Below, piece by piece: positions 6,831-13,103 of a DNA stretch of 15,493 nt. The notes beneath the pieces were generated by a model, which was not told where the DNA came from, did no database searches, and saw nothing but the letters and a program-made list of their open reading frames with translations. Both the position numbers and the translations under genes were made by a program. The stretch covers positions 1 through 15,493 of the forward strand of contig JBJHBM010000043.1 of assembly GCA_050485485.1 (NCBI GenBank). Direction: 5' to 3'. Origin of the DNA: WHSO01 sp050485485 (lineage in GTDB: Bacteria > Pseudomonadota > Alphaproteobacteria > SMXQ01). Within the stretch, counting starts at the first letter, position 1; the number at the start of each line of letters is the position of its first letter.

Positions 6831-8264
6831 ATGGGCGACATCAGGACCGATATCTGCGTGATCGGGGCGGGCTCGGGCGGGCTTTCGGTCGCGGCCGGCG
6901 CGGCCCAGCTCGGCGCCGCCGTCGTGCTGGTGGAGAAGGGCGCGATGGGCGGCGACTGCCTGAACACCGGCTGCGTGCCGTCCAAGTCGCTGCTGGCCGC
7001 CGCCCACGCCGCCGCCGCCCAGCGCGCGTCCGGGCCCTTCGGCGTGGCGCCGGCCGAGCCGCGCGTCGATTTTGCCGCGGTCCACGCCCACGTCCACGGC
7101 GTGATCGCCGCCATCGCGCCCCACGATTCGCAGGAAAGGTTCGAAGGGCTCGGCGTGACCGTGATCCGCGCGCCCGCGCGCTTCGTCGCGCGCGACGCCG
7201 TGGTCGCGGGGGACGTGCGCATCCGCGCGCGCCGCTTCGTGATCGCCACCGGCTCGCGGCCCCTGGTCCCGCCGATCCCGGGCATCGGAACGGTGGACGC
7301 GCTCACCAACGAGACCGTGTTCGCCCTCACGGCGCTGCCCGACCACCTGATCGTGATCGGCGGCGGCCCCGTCGGCGCGGAGATGGCCCAGGCGATGCGC
7401 CGCCTCGGCGCGCGCGTCACCCTGATCGAGGGCCTGACGCTGCTCAACAAGGACGACCCGGAGCTCGCCGCCGTGGTGCGCGCGCGGCTCGTGGCCGAAG
7501 GCGTCGAGATCCTGGAGGGCGCGCGGGTGGCGGCGGTGGCGCGCGACGGCGCGGGCGTGCGCGTGACGGTGGAGCCGGCGGCGGGTACGTCCGAAGCCGC
7601 GCGCGAGATCGCGGGATCGCACCTGCTGGTCGCGGTCGGGCGCGCGCCCAACGTCGAGGATCTGGGCCTCGAGGCGGCGGGCATCGCGGTCGGGCGCGAC
7701 GGCATCGCGGTGGACGCGCGCCTGCGCACCGCCAACCGCAAGGTCTATGCCATCGGCGACGTGGCCGGCCCCTACCGGTTCACTCACCTCGCCGGCTATC
7801 ACGCCGGCATCGTGATCCGCAACGCGTTGTTCCGCCTGCCCGCGCGCGCCGACCATCGCGCCATCCCGTGGGCGACCTACACCGACCCGGAGCTGGCCCA
7901 CGTCGGCATGACGGAGGCGGCGGCGCAACGGGCGGGGATCGCGCACACGGTGCTGCGCGCGCGCTTCGACGCCAACGACCGTGCGCGCGCGGAACGCACG
8001 GCCGACGGCCTACTCAAGGCGGTGGTCGGGCGCGGCGGGCGCGTGCTCGGCGCCTCCGTCGTGGGCGCGCGCGCGGGCGAACTGATCCTGCCCTGGGTGC
8101 TGGCGGTCCAGGGTCGGCTGCGGCTCAAGGACCTCGCCGGGGCGGTGGTGCCCTATCCGACCCTTTCGGAGATCACCAAGCGCGCGGCGGGCGATTTCTA
8201 CGCGCCGCGCCTGTTCTCCGCCGCCACGCGCCGTATCGTGCGGCTGCTGGCGCGTCTGGGCTGA
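6831..8264 (+). CDS. FAD-dependent pyridine nucleotide-disulfide oxidoreductase (mercuric reductase/lipoamide dehydrogenase-like)
   Basis: This 477-residue cytoplasmic flavoprotein has an N-terminal FAD dinucleotide site (VIGAGSGGLS, 10-19) and a redox-active CLNTGC (Cys43 and Cys48). ATGSRP, an NAD(P)H site beginning IGGGPVGAEMAQ, YAIGDVAG and a C-terminal dimerisation domain follow. The catalytic His of glutathione reductase and lipoamide dehydrogenase (HPTxxE) is Tyr442 here (VPYPTLSE), while Glu447 is kept. It lacks the heavy-metal domain and C-terminal cysteine pair of MerA, so neither mercury reduction nor lipoamide oxidation is supported. The substrate is unknown. I chose ATG 6831 because GAGGG (6821-6825) is five bases upstream. 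A GTG at 6819 overlapping the upstream stop would add four residues. Confidence 0.92.
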   Translation: MGDIRTDICVIGAGSGGLSVAAGAAQLGAAVVLVEKGAMGGDCLNTGCVPSKSLLAAAHAAAAQRASGPFGVAPAEPRVDFAAVHAHVHGVIAAIAPHDSQERFEGLGVTVIRAPARFVARDAVVAGDVRIRARRFVIATGSRPLVPPIPGIGTVDALTNETVFALTALPDHLIVIGGGPVGAEMAQAMRRLGARVTLIEGLTLLNKDDPELAAVVRARLVAEGVEILEGARVAAVARDGAGVRVTVEPAAGTSEAAREIAGSHLLVAVGRAPNVEDLGLEAAGIAVGRDGIAVDARLRTANRKVYAIGDVAGPYRFTHLAGYHAGIVIRNALFRLPARADHRAIPWATYTDPELAHVGMTEAAAQRAGIAHTVLRARFDANDRARAERTADGLLKAVVGRGGRVLGASVVGARAGELILPWVLAVQGRLRLKDLAGAVVPYPTLSEITKRAAGDFYAPRLFSAATRRIVRLLARLG

Positions 8265-8276
8265 ACCCGCGCCGCC

Positions 8277-8286
8277 CGTGGCCACG
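8277..8286. repeat. 10-base palindrome in the gap before the sensor kinase gene
   Basis: CGTGGCCACG is a perfect palindrome in the 50-base gap between the flavin reductase and the sensor kinase. A GATAAA further on is weakly like a -10 box, but no matching -35 box is visible. It might mark a regulatory site for the kinase-led part of the run. Confidence 0.2.
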
Positions 8287-8314
8287 CCGCCGGGCTTGGG
8301 ATAAAGTGCCGCCC

Positions 8315-9727
8315 ATGCCGCCCCGTCTCGCAGAGATGCCGCCGCCCCTGCGCTCGTTGTCCGCGCGGCTGCTGGTGCTCACCATCTTCTTCGTGATGCT
8401 GGCCGAGGTGCTGATCTTCGCGCCCTCGATCGCGCGCTTCCGCCTGGTGTGGTTCGAGGAGCGCATCGCCGCCGGCCATCTCGCCACCCTGGCGCTCAAG
8501 GCCGCGCCCGACAGGCGCATCGGCGCGGCGCTGGAGCAGGAGCTGCTCGACCACGTCGGCGGCTACGGGGTGATCCTCTACCGTCCCGGGTCGGAGAACC
8601 TTGTGCTTTCCACCGACATGCCGCCGGTGATCGACAGGACCATCGACCTCGCCGAGGCCGGTCCCGTCGGCCTGATCGTGGACGCCTTCATGGCGCTCAC
8701 GCGCACCCACAACCGCGTGCTCAAGGTGGTGGGCCCGTCGCCGACGGGCGACGTCAGGATCGCGGTGGTGCTCGACGAGACGCCGCTGCGCCATGCCATG
8801 TACGCCTTCAGCCAGCGCATCCTGCTGCTTTCCATCGTGATCTCTGTCATTACCGCGGCGCTGGTCTATCTGGCGCTCTACTGGCTGATGGTCTTGCCGA
8901 TGCGGCGCATCACGGAATCCATGATCGCATTCCGCGACCGGCCGGAGCGCGCCGCCAGCACCATCGCCGCGAGCGCGCGCCGCGACGAGATCGGCATCGC
9001 CGAGCGCGAGCTCGCCGCGATGCAGAGCCGCCTGCGCGCCGCGCTGCGTCAGCGCCGGCACCTCGCGGCCTTGGGCGAGGCGGTGGCCAAGATCAACCAC
9101 GACCTGCGCAACATGCTGGCGGGCGCGCGGCTCATGTCCGAGCGTCTGTCCAGCAGCCCCGACCCCACGGTGCAGCGTGCGCTGCCGCTCCTGGAGCAGA
9201 GCATCGACCGTGCGGCCGACCTGTGCGCCCGGACCCTCAAGTACGTGGAGGACCGCCGCGACCTCGCCCTCGCGCGCTTCGGCCTCGCCGCGATGCTGCG
9301 CGAGGCGGGCCAGCTTGCGGGCGGCGCGGCCACGGTCGCGGTCGAGGTCGCGGACGACCTCACCTTGGCCGGCGACCGCGAGGAGCTGTTCCGCGCCTTC
9401 GCCAACCTGATCCGCAACGCCGCCGAGGCGGGCGCCACGCGCATAACCCTCGGGGCGCGCGCCGGCGCGCGGGTGACGGTCGAGGTCGCGGACGACGGGC
9501 CCGGCATGCCGCCGCGCGCGGTGGAAAACCTGTTCCGCCCCTTCGCCGGCTCGGCGCGTGCGGGGGGCACCGGGCTCGGGCTCGCCATCGCCCGCGAGAT
9601 CGTCGAGGCCCACGGCGGCACCATCGCGCTCGCCCGTACCGGCGCCGAGGGGACGCTGTTCCGCGTCATCCTGCCGGGCGACGCGGACGCGCCGGACGCC
9701 GCCGCCGGCAACGGGGCCGCCCGGTGA
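8315..9727 (+). CDS. Orphan membrane sensor histidine kinase
   Basis: The protein has 470 residues. Two membrane segments (about 17-39 and 169-194) flank a periplasmic sensor region of about 130 residues. A HAMP-like linker (about 195-245) follows, then the H box NHDLRNMLAG with phospho-acceptor His262. The ATPase domain has the N box NLIRNAAEAG (364-373), G1 DDGPGMP (393-399) and G2 GGTGLGLAIAREIVEAHGG (417-435). All catalytic motifs look intact. It should phosphorylate itself and a response regulator, but none is encoded here. I do not recognise the sensor domain. ATG 8315 is preferred; ATG 8336 (Met8) is possible. The stop overlaps the next gene's GTG (9724-9727), tying the kinase to two metabolic enzymes. 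Confidence 0.93.
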   Translation: MPPRLAEMPPPLRSLSARLLVLTIFFVMLAEVLIFAPSIARFRLVWFEERIAAGHLATLALKAAPDRRIGAALEQELLDHVGGYGVILYRPGSENLVLSTDMPPVIDRTIDLAEAGPVGLIVDAFMALTRTHNRVLKVVGPSPTGDVRIAVVLDETPLRHAMYAFSQRILLLSIVISVITAALVYLALYWLMVLPMRRITESMIAFRDRPERAASTIAASARRDEIGIAERELAAMQSRLRAALRQRRHLAALGEAVAKINHDLRNMLAGARLMSERLSSSPDPTVQRALPLLEQSIDRAADLCARTLKYVEDRRDLALARFGLAAMLREAGQLAGGAATVAVEVADDLTLAGDREELFRAFANLIRNAAEAGATRITLGARAGARVTVEVADDGPGMPPRAVENLFRPFAGSARAGGTGLGLAIAREIVEAHGGTIALARTGAEGTLFRVILPGDADAPDAAAGNGAAR

Positions 9728-10647
9728 CGACCCCGGCCGATCCCGCGGAGCCGCCCCCCGGCCGCGCGCCGGAACGGCTGCGTGCGCTGCTCGCGCGGCC
9801 CGGGCTCCTGGTCATGCCGTGCTGCTTCGATGCCTGGTCGGCGCGCCTGGTCGAGCGCGCCGGCTTCCCGCTCACCTTCATGAGCGGCTTCGCGGTCTCG
9901 GCGGCGCGCTTCGGCCTGCCCGACACCGGCCTCGTCTCCTACGGCGAGATGGTCGCGGCCGGGCGTGACATCTGCGCCGCGGTGCGGATTCCCGTGATCG
10001 GCGACGGCGATACCGGCTACGGCAACGCGCTCAACGTGCGGCGCACCGTCGCGGGCTACGCGGCGGCCGGCTTCGCCGCGGTGATGATCGAGGACCAGGT
10101 GGCGCCCAAGCGCTGCGGCCATACCGCAGGCAAGCAGGTGGTGGACCGCGCGGAGGCGACGACGCGGGTGCGCGCGGCGGCGGATGCGCGCGACGCGGGC
10201 GCGGGCACGCTGGTCCTCGCGCGCACCGACGCGCGCGCGACCCACGGGCTCGAGGAGGCGCTGTGGCGCGCCCGCGCGTTCGAGGACGCGGGCGCCGACA
10301 TCGTGTTCGTGGAGGCGCCGCACGACGAAGCCGAGATGGCGGCGGTGTGCCGCGCGACCGCGCGGCCGAATCTCGCCAACATGCTGGAAGGCGGCGCCAC
10401 GCCGATCCTGCCGCCCGCGCGGCTGGAGGCGCTCGGCTACCGCATCGCGGCCTATCCGCTGACGCTGCTCGCGGCGGCGACCGCGGCGATGGAGCGCGCG
10501 CTCGGCGCGCTCGCGGCCGGCGCCGCGCCCGACGGGCTCGCCGATTTCGCGCACCTGCGCGCGCTCGCGGGCTTCGACGACTATCTTGCCGCCGAGAAGG
10601 ATTACGCCGAACACGGCATGCATTCGCGTGACGACGCCGCGCCGTGA
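9724..10647 (+). CDS. Isocitrate lyase/PEP mutase superfamily protein (probable 2-alkylmalate- or methylisocitrate-type C-C lyase)
   Basis: This 307-residue protein with a TIM-barrel fold starts at GTG 9724 inside the kinase stop. Superfamily motifs: GDGDTGYGN with Mg2+-binding aspartates (94 and 96), MIEDQ (121-125), the mobile-loop KRCGH with a candidate catalytic cysteine (Cys131), ARTDA (166-170), FVEAP (195-199) and NMLEGG (219-224). The KRCGH loop is that of true lyases such as methylisocitrate lyase (PrpB) and dimethylmalate lyase. This argues against a PEP mutase. The exact substrate cannot be read from the sequence; database labels such as carboxyvinyl-carboxyphosphonate phosphonomutase would be misleading. 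It overlaps the tam gene as GTGA (10644-10647), so kinase, lyase and Tam are probably translated together. Confidence 0.9.
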   Translation: MTTPADPAEPPPGRAPERLRALLARPGLLVMPCCFDAWSARLVERAGFPLTFMSGFAVSAARFGLPDTGLVSYGEMVAAGRDICAAVRIPVIGDGDTGYGNALNVRRTVAGYAAAGFAAVMIEDQVAPKRCGHTAGKQVVDRAEATTRVRAAADARDAGAGTLVLARTDARATHGLEEALWRARAFEDAGADIVFVEAPHDEAEMAAVCRATARPNLANMLEGGATPILPPARLEALGYRIAAYPLTLLAAATAAMERALGALAAGAAPDGLADFAHLRALAGFDDYLAAEKDYAEHGMHSRDDAAP

Positions 10648-11408
10648 GCTGGAATCCCGCCCAGTACCTCAAGTTCGCCGGTCCCCGGCTGCGTCCCGCC
10701 GTGGACCTGCTCGCGCGCGTGCCGGCGGAAGCGCCCGCGACCGTCTACGATCTCGGCTGCGGCGCGGGCCAGACCACGTCGCTTCTCGCCGCGCGCTTTC
10801 CCGCGGCCCGCGTCACCGGCGTCGATTCCTCCCCCGAGATGCTGGAGGCGGCGCGCGGCGTGTTCCCGGAGCTGAGCTTCCTGCGTTGCGACGTCGCGAG
10901 CTTCGCCGCCGTGCCGCCCGCGCACCTGGTGTTCTCCAACGCCGCGCTCCACTGGCTCGGCGACCACGCGCGCCTGTTCCCGCGCCTGATGGAAAGCCTC
11001 AGGACAGGCGGCGTGCTGGCCGTGCAGATGCCGCGCGTCGACGACAGCCCGCGCATCCGCGCACTGCGCGAGATCGCGGGCGACGCGCGCTGGCGCGACC
11101 GCGCGCTGCCGCGCCTGTTCCCGGGGCCGCTCGCGCCCGAATCCTATTACGACCTGCTCGTACCGTTGTCCGGGTCGCTCGACATCTGGGAGAGCGAGTA
11201 CCTTCACGTCCTGGAGGGCAAGGACCCGGTGGTCGAATGGTCGAAGGGCTCGGGCGCCGCGCCGGTCCTCGCCGCCCTCGACGACGCCGAGCGCGCCGAT
11301 TTCCTGCGGCGCTACGCCGCCGCCATGCGCGCGGCCTACCCGAAGCGCACCGACGGGACCACGCTGCTGCCGTTCCGGCGCCTGTTCATCGTCGCCGTGC
11401 GGCGATGA
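10644..11408 (+). CDS. tam: Trans-aconitate 2-methyltransferase
   Basis: This 254-residue SAM-dependent methyltransferase resembles E. coli Tam closely over its full length. The start SWNPAQYLKFAGPRLRPAV parallels E. coli SDWNPSLYLHF and following. Motif I is DLGCGAGQTT (36-45), the ribose-binding acid is in GVDSSPEML (59-67), and SNAALHWLGDH (98-108) and PRLFIVAVRR-like end residues also match. Tam methylates trans-aconitate, an inhibitory by-product of aconitate, to its monomethyl ester. The GTG start lies within the stop of the upstream lyase gene. It ends the five-gene plus-strand run; I see no intrinsic terminator behind it. Confidence 0.92.
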   Translation: MSWNPAQYLKFAGPRLRPAVDLLARVPAEAPATVYDLGCGAGQTTSLLAARFPAARVTGVDSSPEMLEAARGVFPELSFLRCDVASFAAVPPAHLVFSNAALHWLGDHARLFPRLMESLRTGGVLAVQMPRVDDSPRIRALREIAGDARWRDRALPRLFPGPLAPESYYDLLVPLSGSLDIWESEYLHVLEGKDPVVEWSKGSGAAPVLAALDDAERADFLRRYAAAMRAAYPKRTDGTTLLPFRRLFIVAVRR

Positions 11409-11459
11409 CGGACGATTACGGAAAGGCAGTGCCGGTACGCGCCACGGTCCCATCCGGGG

Positions 11460-11488
11460 TTGACCATCGGTAACGATGCGCGCATAAG
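11460..11488 (+). promoter_or_regulatory. Candidate mgtE promoter with an inverted repeat in its spacer
   Basis: TTGACC (11460-11465, 5/6 of the -35 consensus) is followed after 17 bases by CATAAG (11483-11488, 4/6 of the -10 consensus). The predicted start is near 11495, about 200 bases before the mgtE ATG. The spacer holds CATCG-GTAA-CGATG (11465-11478), a perfect 5-base inverted repeat that could bind a regulator. The local sequence is lower in GC than its surroundings, as expected for a promoter. Confidence 0.55.
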
Positions 11489-11540
11489 GTTTCGGTCCGC
11501 GACACCGGACGTTTGCATCGAATCCTGGAGCAACCCGAAG

Positions 11541-11645
11541 ATGGACGACCCGAGTAGATACTCGCGCGTTTCGACGACATCCGGCCGCGTGCCTGTCGGA
11601 TGCCGTGGCGCGGCCGGTCGCGGGAAGCCCGGAACGGCGAATTAG
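11541..11645 (+). CDS. Possible 34-codon leader peptide upstream of mgtE
   Basis: ATG 11541 opens a 34-codon frame ending at TAG 11643-11645. GGAG (11527-11530) lies 10 bases upstream and GAAG directly before the ATG, so the ribosome site is weak. The peptide begins MDDPSRYSR and is rich in Ser, Arg and Gly. Codons 5-6 are AGT-AGA, both rare in this GC-rich DNA. Its stop lies in the loop edge of stem 11630-11652 and 7 bases before the arm that masks the mgtE Shine-Dalgarno sequence. A ribosome finishing here could disturb that stem. It may equally be a chance open frame. Confidence 0.3.
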   Translation: MDDPSRYSRVSTTSGRVPVGCRGAAGRGKPGTAN

Positions 11646-11683
11646 CCTTCCGACGCCTCCCCGGAGCCGGCACGGACCGGTCG

Positions 11684-11690
11684 AAGGAGG
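11684..11690 (+). promoter_or_regulatory. Strong Shine-Dalgarno sequence of mgtE, inside a predicted stem
   Basis: AAGGAGG lies five bases before ATG 11696 and is the best ribosome binding site in the window. Five of its seven bases (GGAGG, 11686-11690) pair with CCTCC (11656-11660) in the 8-base stem described for the leader. Confidence 0.9.
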
Positions 11691-11695
11691 CGTAA

Positions 11696-13045
11696 ATGAG
11701 CTACGAAATTCTCGAAAAGGCGCTCGAGGAAACCGTTTCCGGCGAGGCGGCGACGGCGTTGCGCGCCTTCCTCGACGAGGAGCATCCGGCCGACCTCGCC
11801 GCTGCCATGGCGGCGGCGGCACCGAAGAGCATCTGGCGCGTGCTCGACCTGATGCCGGTCGAGCGGCAGGCGCGCGTCTTCGAATATCTGCCCTCCGACG
11901 TCCAGCTGGAACTGGCGCGTGGCGTCGGGCGTTCCCGCCTGGCGGCCATCGTGACCGAGATGAACGCGGACGAAAGGGCCGACCTATACAACAAGATGCC
12001 GGAAGATCAGCGGGACGCCCTGATGCCCGCGCTGTCGCAGGCGGAGCGCGAGGATATCCGCCGCCTCGCCGGTCACGCGGAAGGCACGGCCGGGGCCATC
12101 ATGACGTCGGACTACGCGACGCTGGGCCCCGGGCTCACCGTGCGCGAGGCGCTCGACAAGCTGCGCCGGGAAGCGCCCGACAAGGAAACCATCTACCGCT
12201 CCTACATCGTCGATGCGGAGCGCCGCCTGATCGGCTCGGTCCGGCTCCAGGAGCTGATCCTGGCCGACCCCGGCAGCCGGGTCGAGGACGTGATGGAGCG
12301 CGAGCCCCTGTCGGTGGGCGTCGGCGACGACCAGGAGGAGGTCGCGCGCCAGATCGGGCGCTACGACATCCTGGCGCTCCCGGTGGTGGATCGCGCGGGG
12401 CGGATCGTCGGCATCGTGACCCACGACGACGCCCTCGACGTGGTGCACGAGGAAGCGACCGAGGACTTCCACAAGGTCGGGACCATCGGCAAGCTCGCGG
12501 AGAACGTCCGCGACGCGAGCGTGGGGCTGCTCTACCGCAAGCGCGTCATGTGGCTCGTGCTGTTGGTCTTCGCCAACATTTTCTCCGGCGCCGGCATCGC
12601 CTATTTCGAGGACACCATCGCGGCCTATATCGCGCTCGTGTTCTTCCTGCCGCTGCTGGTGGACAGTGCCGGCAACGCGGGCTCGCAGTCGGCGACCCTG
12701 ATGGTGCGCGCGCTCGCGACCGGCGACGTGGTGATGCGGGACTGGAGCCGCATGCTGGGGCGCGAGCTTGCCATCGCGGCCCTGCTGGGCGTGACGATGG
12801 CGGCGGCGGTGTCGCTGCTCGGCGTGTTCAGGGGCGGGCCGGAGATCGCGGCGGTGGTGGCCCTGACCATGGTGCTCGTGGTGATCGTGGGGAGCGTGAT
12901 CGGCATGTCCCTGCCGTTCCTGCTGTCGCGCCTGTCGCTCGACCCGGCGACCGCAAGCGCGCCGCTCGTGACCTCGATCGCCGACGCCGCGGGCGTCGTG
13001 ATCTATTTCGCCATCGCCACGGCTGTCCTGATACCGGCAGTCTGA
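11696..13045 (+). CDS. mgtE: Magnesium transporter MgtE
   Basis: This 449-residue Mg2+-selective channel of the inner membrane has the full MgtE layout. A cytoplasmic helical N domain (about 1-130, with HPADLAAAM and LPSDVQLEL) is followed by a CBS pair (about 135-255, starting GAIMTSDYATL and VEDVMEREPLSV), a connecting helix (about 256-280) and a five-helix membrane domain (285-449). The channel signature FLPLLVDSAGNAGSQSATLM (317-336) is intact. The pore aspartate (Asp432 of the Thermus protein) appears to be Asp430 in TSIADAAG. MgtE proteins close when cytosolic Mg2+ is high, through the N and CBS domains. The ATG has a strong Shine-Dalgarno sequence held in a predicted leader stem. uppP follows 38 bases downstream. 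Confidence 0.97.
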   Translation: MSYEILEKALEETVSGEAATALRAFLDEEHPADLAAAMAAAAPKSIWRVLDLMPVERQARVFEYLPSDVQLELARGVGRSRLAAIVTEMNADERADLYNKMPEDQRDALMPALSQAEREDIRRLAGHAEGTAGAIMTSDYATLGPGLTVREALDKLRREAPDKETIYRSYIVDAERRLIGSVRLQELILADPGSRVEDVMEREPLSVGVGDDQEEVARQIGRYDILALPVVDRAGRIVGIVTHDDALDVVHEEATEDFHKVGTIGKLAENVRDASVGLLYRKRVMWLVLLVFANIFSGAGIAYFEDTIAAYIALVFFLPLLVDSAGNAGSQSATLMVRALATGDVVMRDWSRMLGRELAIAALLGVTMAAAVSLLGVFRGGPEIAAVVALTMVLVVIVGSVIGMSLPFLLSRLSLDPATASAPLVTSIADAAGVVIYFAIATAVLIPAV

Positions 13046-13049
13046 AAGG

Positions 13050-13103
13050 ATGACACCGCCCATGCCCATGTTCCCAAGACGCGGTGCCCGTCGTGCCGGG
13101 TGA
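13050..13103 (+). other. Short open frame overlapping the uppP start
   Basis: ATG 13050 (internal ATGs at 13062 and 13068) opens a 17-codon frame ending at TGA 13101-13103, 20 bases past the proposed uppP start and in another frame. It could couple mgtE and uppP translation, or show that the uppP N-terminus is frameshifted in this assembly. No conservation can be judged. Confidence 0.15.

Larger units (their letters stand above)
11495..11695 (+). promoter_or_regulatory. Structured mgtE leader RNA with Shine-Dalgarno-sequestering stem
   Basis: The 287 bases between tam and mgtE (11409-11695) hold no conserved gene. Within the predicted transcript I find these inverted repeats: GTCCG/CGGAC (11495-11499 with 11506-11510); CGAGT/ACTCG (11552 region, 11551-11564 overall); CCGGCCGCG/CGCGGCCGG (11581-11589 with 11609-11617); CGGAA-GGC/GCC-TTCCG with one bulge (11630-11638 with 11645-11652); and ACGCCTCC/GGAGGCGT (11653-11660 with 11686-11693). 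The last covers the Shine-Dalgarno sequence of mgtE. No T run follows any stem, so translation rather than termination is the likelier control point. I do not recognise the M-box or another known riboswitch. Confidence 0.55.

Noticed and set aside
6831..8264. Mercuric reductase or lipoamide dehydrogenase as a specific function
   Set aside because: It lacks the MerA metal-binding domain and C-terminal cysteine pair, and has Tyr in place of the catalytic His of lipoamide dehydrogenase.
6662..8314. Apparent long N-terminal extension of the sensor kinase frame
   Set aside because: The stretch before 8315 is an arginine-rich shadow of the TVP38 and flavin reductase genes; the kinase starts with its own first membrane segment.
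8449..9723. Apparent N-terminal extension of the lyase frame
   Set aside because: It is out-of-frame kinase sequence; the lyase begins at GTG 9724, and its length of 307 then fits the family.
11409..11695. M-box (ykoK) or yybP-ykoY riboswitch
   Set aside because: I could not find the conserved core sequences of either class. An Rfam covariance-model search would settle it.
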